Shown here: in pieces, positions 61,323-64,000 of the stretch
Numbering within the stretch: the first letter of the stretch is position 1
Layout: the number at the start of each line of letters is the position of its first letter
Origin: Chitinimonas_A lacunae
GTDB lineage: Bacteria > Pseudomonadota > Gammaproteobacteria > Burkholderiales > Chitinimonadaceae
Assembly (NCBI RefSeq): GCF_042650885.1
Contig: NZ_JBHSBU010000001.1
Coordinates: 1,922,001 to 1,986,000, forward strand
Direction of reading: 5' to 3'
DNA: 64,000 nucleotides
Translations under genes and position numbers: made by a program
The notes under the pieces: generated by a model
Told to the model about the DNA's origin: nothing
The model's input: only the letters and a program-made list of their open reading frames with translations
Databases searched by the model: none

Positions 61323-62117
61323 ATGGTGTTGTTGAAAACCCTACTGATACTCCTGCCGAGCCTGAGCGCGGTCCACGCCACGCCGCTACTGCTGGCCAGT
61401 GCCGAATTCCCCCCGTTTCGGGAAAAAATCGGCGACAGCTACCGTGGTGCCGACTATGAAATCGTGACCCAGGTATTCGAGCGCCTGGGCTATCAGGTAA
61501 CGGTACAGTTCTATCCCTTGCAACGTGCCCTCAAGCTGGCCGAGAAAGGTGCCGTCGCCGGCTTTTTCACCCTGACCCGCAATCCTGAACGCGAACGGAT
61601 CTTCCTGTTCACCGCTCCCGTCAGCACCGTCACCGATGTACTGTTCAAGCGCCGGCTCGACACGCTTACCTGGCAAAACCTGAGCGATCTGCGCGGCTAC
61701 CGGGTCAGTGCCAGCGAAGGCTACAACTATGCGCCGGGCCTGCTGGCCAATCTCAAGCTCGGTGGCGCGCAACTGAGCATGGTGGTGGGAGAGAAACCGG
61801 AATACGAACATCTGCGCCAACTGTCGGCCGGACTGGTCGATCTGGCGATCTGCGAAGTCAGTGTCTGTAGTTCGCTGATCCAGCAGCATCCCGACCGCTT
61901 TGGCCATATCGACTATATCGACCGCCCCCTGGGTGAGACGCGCAGCTTTCATCTGGGCATTTCGCGCAAGCACCCCAATGCGGAAGGCCTGGTAGCCGCC
62001 TTCGATGCCGAACTCGCCAAATTCGCCGCCGAAGGCAAACGGGCAGAGATCTTCAAGCGTTACGGGATGCGGGTGTCGCTCGACAAGGCGGGCAGCAGAT
62101 CTGCGGCTCAGCAGTAA
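61323..62117 (+). CDS. Periplasmic binding protein, family 3 (orphan)
   Basis: The 264-aa protein has a signal peptide (LLKTLLILLPSLSAVHA) and SBP_bac_3 features: LASAEFPPFREKIGDSYRGA, DYEIVTQVFERLGYQVTVQF, the YPLQRALKLAEKGAVAGFFT block, NPERERIFLF and LSDLRGYRVSASEGYNYAPG. It contains a CEVSVCSS pair of Cys. As with the other four in this window, no transporter components are adjacent. Confidence 0.88.
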   Translation: MVLLKTLLILLPSLSAVHATPLLLASAEFPPFREKIGDSYRGADYEIVTQVFERLGYQVTVQFYPLQRALKLAEKGAVAGFFTLTRNPERERIFLFTAPVSTVTDVLFKRRLDTLTWQNLSDLRGYRVSASEGYNYAPGLLANLKLGGAQLSMVVGEKPEYEHLRQLSAGLVDLAICEVSVCSSLIQQHPDRFGHIDYIDRPLGETRSFHLGISRKHPNAEGLVAAFDAELAKFAAEGKRAEIFKRYGMRVSLDKAGSRSAAQQ

Positions 62118-62121
62118 GGAC

Positions 62122-62151
62122 GGGATGCCCGCGCCGGCAGCAAGGCATCCC
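62122..62151. terminator. Weak hairpin between convergent genes
   Basis: GGGATGCC (62122-62129) pairs with GGCATCCC (62144-62151) around a 14-base loop. There is no U-tract. Confidence 0.4.
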
Positions 62152-62162
62152 TGCCGGCCGGG

Positions 62163-63959
62163 TCACGGATTCAACAATCTAGCCGAGGTCACGAACGGCA
62201 CCGAGCCTGAAGTCGTGGTCTGGATCGCGGTATACATCACCTGGAACGCCGACTCGCCGGTCGGGGCGAAGAAATGGTAGTCGTCGAGCTTGCTCTCTTC
62301 GGCGACGCTCAATTCGCTGCCATCGGGCCACAGATAGCGCACCTCGCGCGCCTGGGTCACGCTTTCCCAATCCTCGAAGATCAGCGCATGGGACGTCCCC
62401 TCGCCGTACAGCACCTTGACCGGCTTGGTATCGGTGGCCGGATTGTGCGGCTTGCCCATTTCCACCGTGTTGAAACTGAAATACAGCTTGTAGCGATAGC
62501 CGCCCATATGGGCGATCGACGGCGCCTGCACCCCTTCGAAACCCTTGGGACAGCGTGTATCGCGATAGTCGATCGACCAGCGGCTGCCATCCCAGCGGGC
62601 GTAGGCATTGAGGAATTTGTAGCGGTAGCCGCAGGTCTCGCCACCTGGCTGCGAGGCGCCGGGCAGGTCGGCCGTCACCACCATAAAGGTGCCGCCGCTG
62701 CCATCCCATAGCCAGGAATCGCGCGTGGGATAGCCGATGCGGAACTGGCGCAGATCGGTGATGGTCGGGTTGGCCAGCACGCTGTCGCCCTGTACCCCCA
62801 TCAACAATGTCGGCTCGCAAGCGCCGCCCTGGGCGAAATCGCTGCCGTTGCGGCAACTGGTTGCACTGGCCGAGCGGTTGAAATCGAGGCCGAGGTAGCC
62901 ATCTTGGCTGTCGAGCATATAGATGCGCGAACGGTTGTCGCTATGGGTGGCCTCGTAGAACAGGCGGATACGGCCAGCGTAAGGCACCGCCTGGGCCTGG
63001 CCGAGAAAACGCGGGTCGCCGCTGGTCTGCTGGTTGATCACGATGCCATAGCCGCTGGTCTTGTCGAACAGCGTGGCGCTGCTCGGGTCGTCGCGCTTGA
63101 CCACACTGCGGCTCAAGGCAGGCTTCAGACCTTTTTCCTCGCGCACGGTCGGGTTGTAGTAGTAGCGCACCCGGCCGCTCAAGCTGCTGCCAGCCCAGTC
63201 GCCATAGACAAAACCGTAGGACAGCACATTGGCGTCGTCGACCAGCCTGATGGCATTGGCAGCTCCTGGAGCGGTGGCATTGATCAGCCACGATTCGATA
63301 TCGGTGCTGGCCTCGACCGGCGCGCTGCTGGCGCGGCGCGAACAGGCCGCTTCGAGGCAGGCTTGTAGATAGACCCGGTACCTGGTGCCCGACTTGAGAT
63401 CGCTCAGCACGCTCGACGCGCTGCCAGGCGTGAGCCGGGTCACGGCCATCCGACCGGTGACGGTATCGGTCGCCACCAGGCGGTAATGGTCAGGCGCCGC
63501 CGGCCCGCCATACCACGAAGCACCGAGCCGCGACGAGGAACTGTAGTGGCTGAGGCCCAGCGTTCCCGACTCCACATTGGTCAGCGTGAGACCCGGCGCC
63601 GCCACGACGGAGCCGGCTTCGAGCGTGAACCCGGCCAACGGGTCGGTGCTGCTGAGCCGGGCGGCATAGCTCTGGCCGGCAAAGTCGAAACGCGGAATCT
63701 GCAAAGACCACCGTCCGTTTTCGATGCTCAGCTGCGGCGGCTCGACCGTGCCGGGGTTGCTGTCGGACAGCACCGCTTCAGCCAGCCGGAATGATTGGCC
63801 ATCGGTCGATTGCAGACGGGCCCGATAGGCTTGGCCATTGACCGAGATATAAGGCAGATCGACCGTCAGTACCCCTTCGGACAACACCACGGAAGGATTG
63901 CTGGCGAGCGCGGGCAAGGCCAGACACAGCAGCGGCACCACGAAGACCGGTTGGGACAT
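62163..63959 (-). CDS. Large secreted beta-rich protein
   Basis: The 598-aa protein has a signal peptide (VFVVPLLCLALPALASNP), two related N-terminal beta repeats (LTVDLPYISVNGQAYRARLQ and LQIPRFDFAGQSYAARLSST), a fibronectin-III-like domain at about 125-220 (LGASWYGGPAAPDHYRLVAT) and a C-terminal 370-residue region. That region (GRIRLFYEATHSDNRSRIYM, GGYRYKLYFSFNTVEMG) has the alternating strands of a five-bladed glycosidase-type propeller. No catalytic motif is certain. The repeats and FN3 domain suggest binding of a polysaccharide or surface. GAGGTG precedes ATG 63959. Confidence 0.75.
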   Translation of the reverse strand: MSQPVFVVPLLCLALPALASNPSVVLSEGVLTVDLPYISVNGQAYRARLQSTDGQSFRLAEAVLSDSNPGTVEPPQLSIENGRWSLQIPRFDFAGQSYAARLSSTDPLAGFTLEAGSVVAAPGLTLTNVESGTLGLSHYSSSSRLGASWYGGPAAPDHYRLVATDTVTGRMAVTRLTPGSASSVLSDLKSGTRYRVYLQACLEAACSRRASSAPVEASTDIESWLINATAPGAANAIRLVDDANVLSYGFVYGDWAGSSLSGRVRYYYNPTVREEKGLKPALSRSVVKRDDPSSATLFDKTSGYGIVINQQTSGDPRFLGQAQAVPYAGRIRLFYEATHSDNRSRIYMLDSQDGYLGLDFNRSASATSCRNGSDFAQGGACEPTLLMGVQGDSVLANPTITDLRQFRIGYPTRDSWLWDGSGGTFMVVTADLPGASQPGGETCGYRYKFLNAYARWDGSRWSIDYRDTRCPKGFEGVQAPSIAHMGGYRYKLYFSFNTVEMGKPHNPATDTKPVKVLYGEGTSHALIFEDWESVTQAREVRYLWPDGSELSVAEESKLDDYHFFAPTGESAFQVMYTAIQTTTSGSVPFVTSARLLNP

Positions 63960-64000
63960 CGCACACCTCGGCTTGGAAGTCGGATGCTGTAGTTATAGCG

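Overview
The window is 64 kb of a GC-rich (roughly 62-65% by eye) Gram-negative chromosome. The envelope proteins, the RlmD/NudB/TruC/YbiT-type housekeeping genes, the orphan periplasmic binding proteins and a type III secretion chaperone suggest a free-living or host-associated betaproteobacterium, perhaps a Neisseriales/Chromobacteriaceae relative. That placement is inference; no rRNA or other decisive marker is present. Intergenic DNA is clearly more AT-rich than the genes.

Layout. 1-10 kb: a 5'-truncated LasA-like M23 peptidase, a Fur-box-associated ECF sigma factor, a secreted protein, a TPR-like protein, a TPR/GGDEF diguanylate cyclase, a DUF3616 protein, rlmD and a BI-1 membrane protein. 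10.2-11.3 kb: tRNA-Ser(GGA) followed by remnants of IS3- and IS5-family elements. 11.3-19.3 kb: two periplasmic binding proteins, a UbiE-like methyltransferase, a translationally coupled ADP-ribosylglycohydrolase/M14 carboxypeptidase/Rossmann operon, a stand-alone IS630-type HTH protein and a GH5 glycosidase. 19.4-24.5 kb, minus strand: a porin with a PstS-like partner, and an ABC-type binding protein coupled to a hybrid-free sensor kinase. 24.7-28.2 kb: a ThDP enzyme followed by two citrate-synthase-like genes that lack the classical catalytic residues. 28.2-29.4 kb is nearly gene-free. 29.4-33.4 kb: TonB-dependent receptor, SDR, methyltransferase. 33.5-34.6 kb: nicotinamide riboside uptake and kinase. 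34.6-35.9 kb: an AT-rich islet with a Fic/Doc protein. 36.9-41.7 kb: the imelysin/DUF1111/imelysin/DUF1513 operon. 42-45.6 kb: two coupled binding proteins, a lipoprotein, truC and a GNAT. 46-47.9 kb: a CesT-like chaperone and a putative type III effector. 48.2-53.6 kb: nudK, GNAT, TetR, nudB, an EEP nuclease and a YHYH protein. 53.9-64 kb: a TonB-like protein, a TetR/metallo-beta-lactamase divergon with two operators, an SDR, a YbiT-type ABC-F, a conserved protein, another binding protein and a large secreted protein.

The most striking feature outside the genes is a family of 14 dispersed intergenic elements of about 60-70 bp, found in both orientations. Each has a T-rich block, a spacer of about 20 nt, then two short boxes (consensus TTGCA and TTGCA or TTTCC) exactly 11 bp apart, then an AT-rich tail. 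I do not recognise it as a known repeat. The best candidate protein systems are the orphan type III chaperone/effector pair and the ThDP/citrate-synthase-like three-gene operon.
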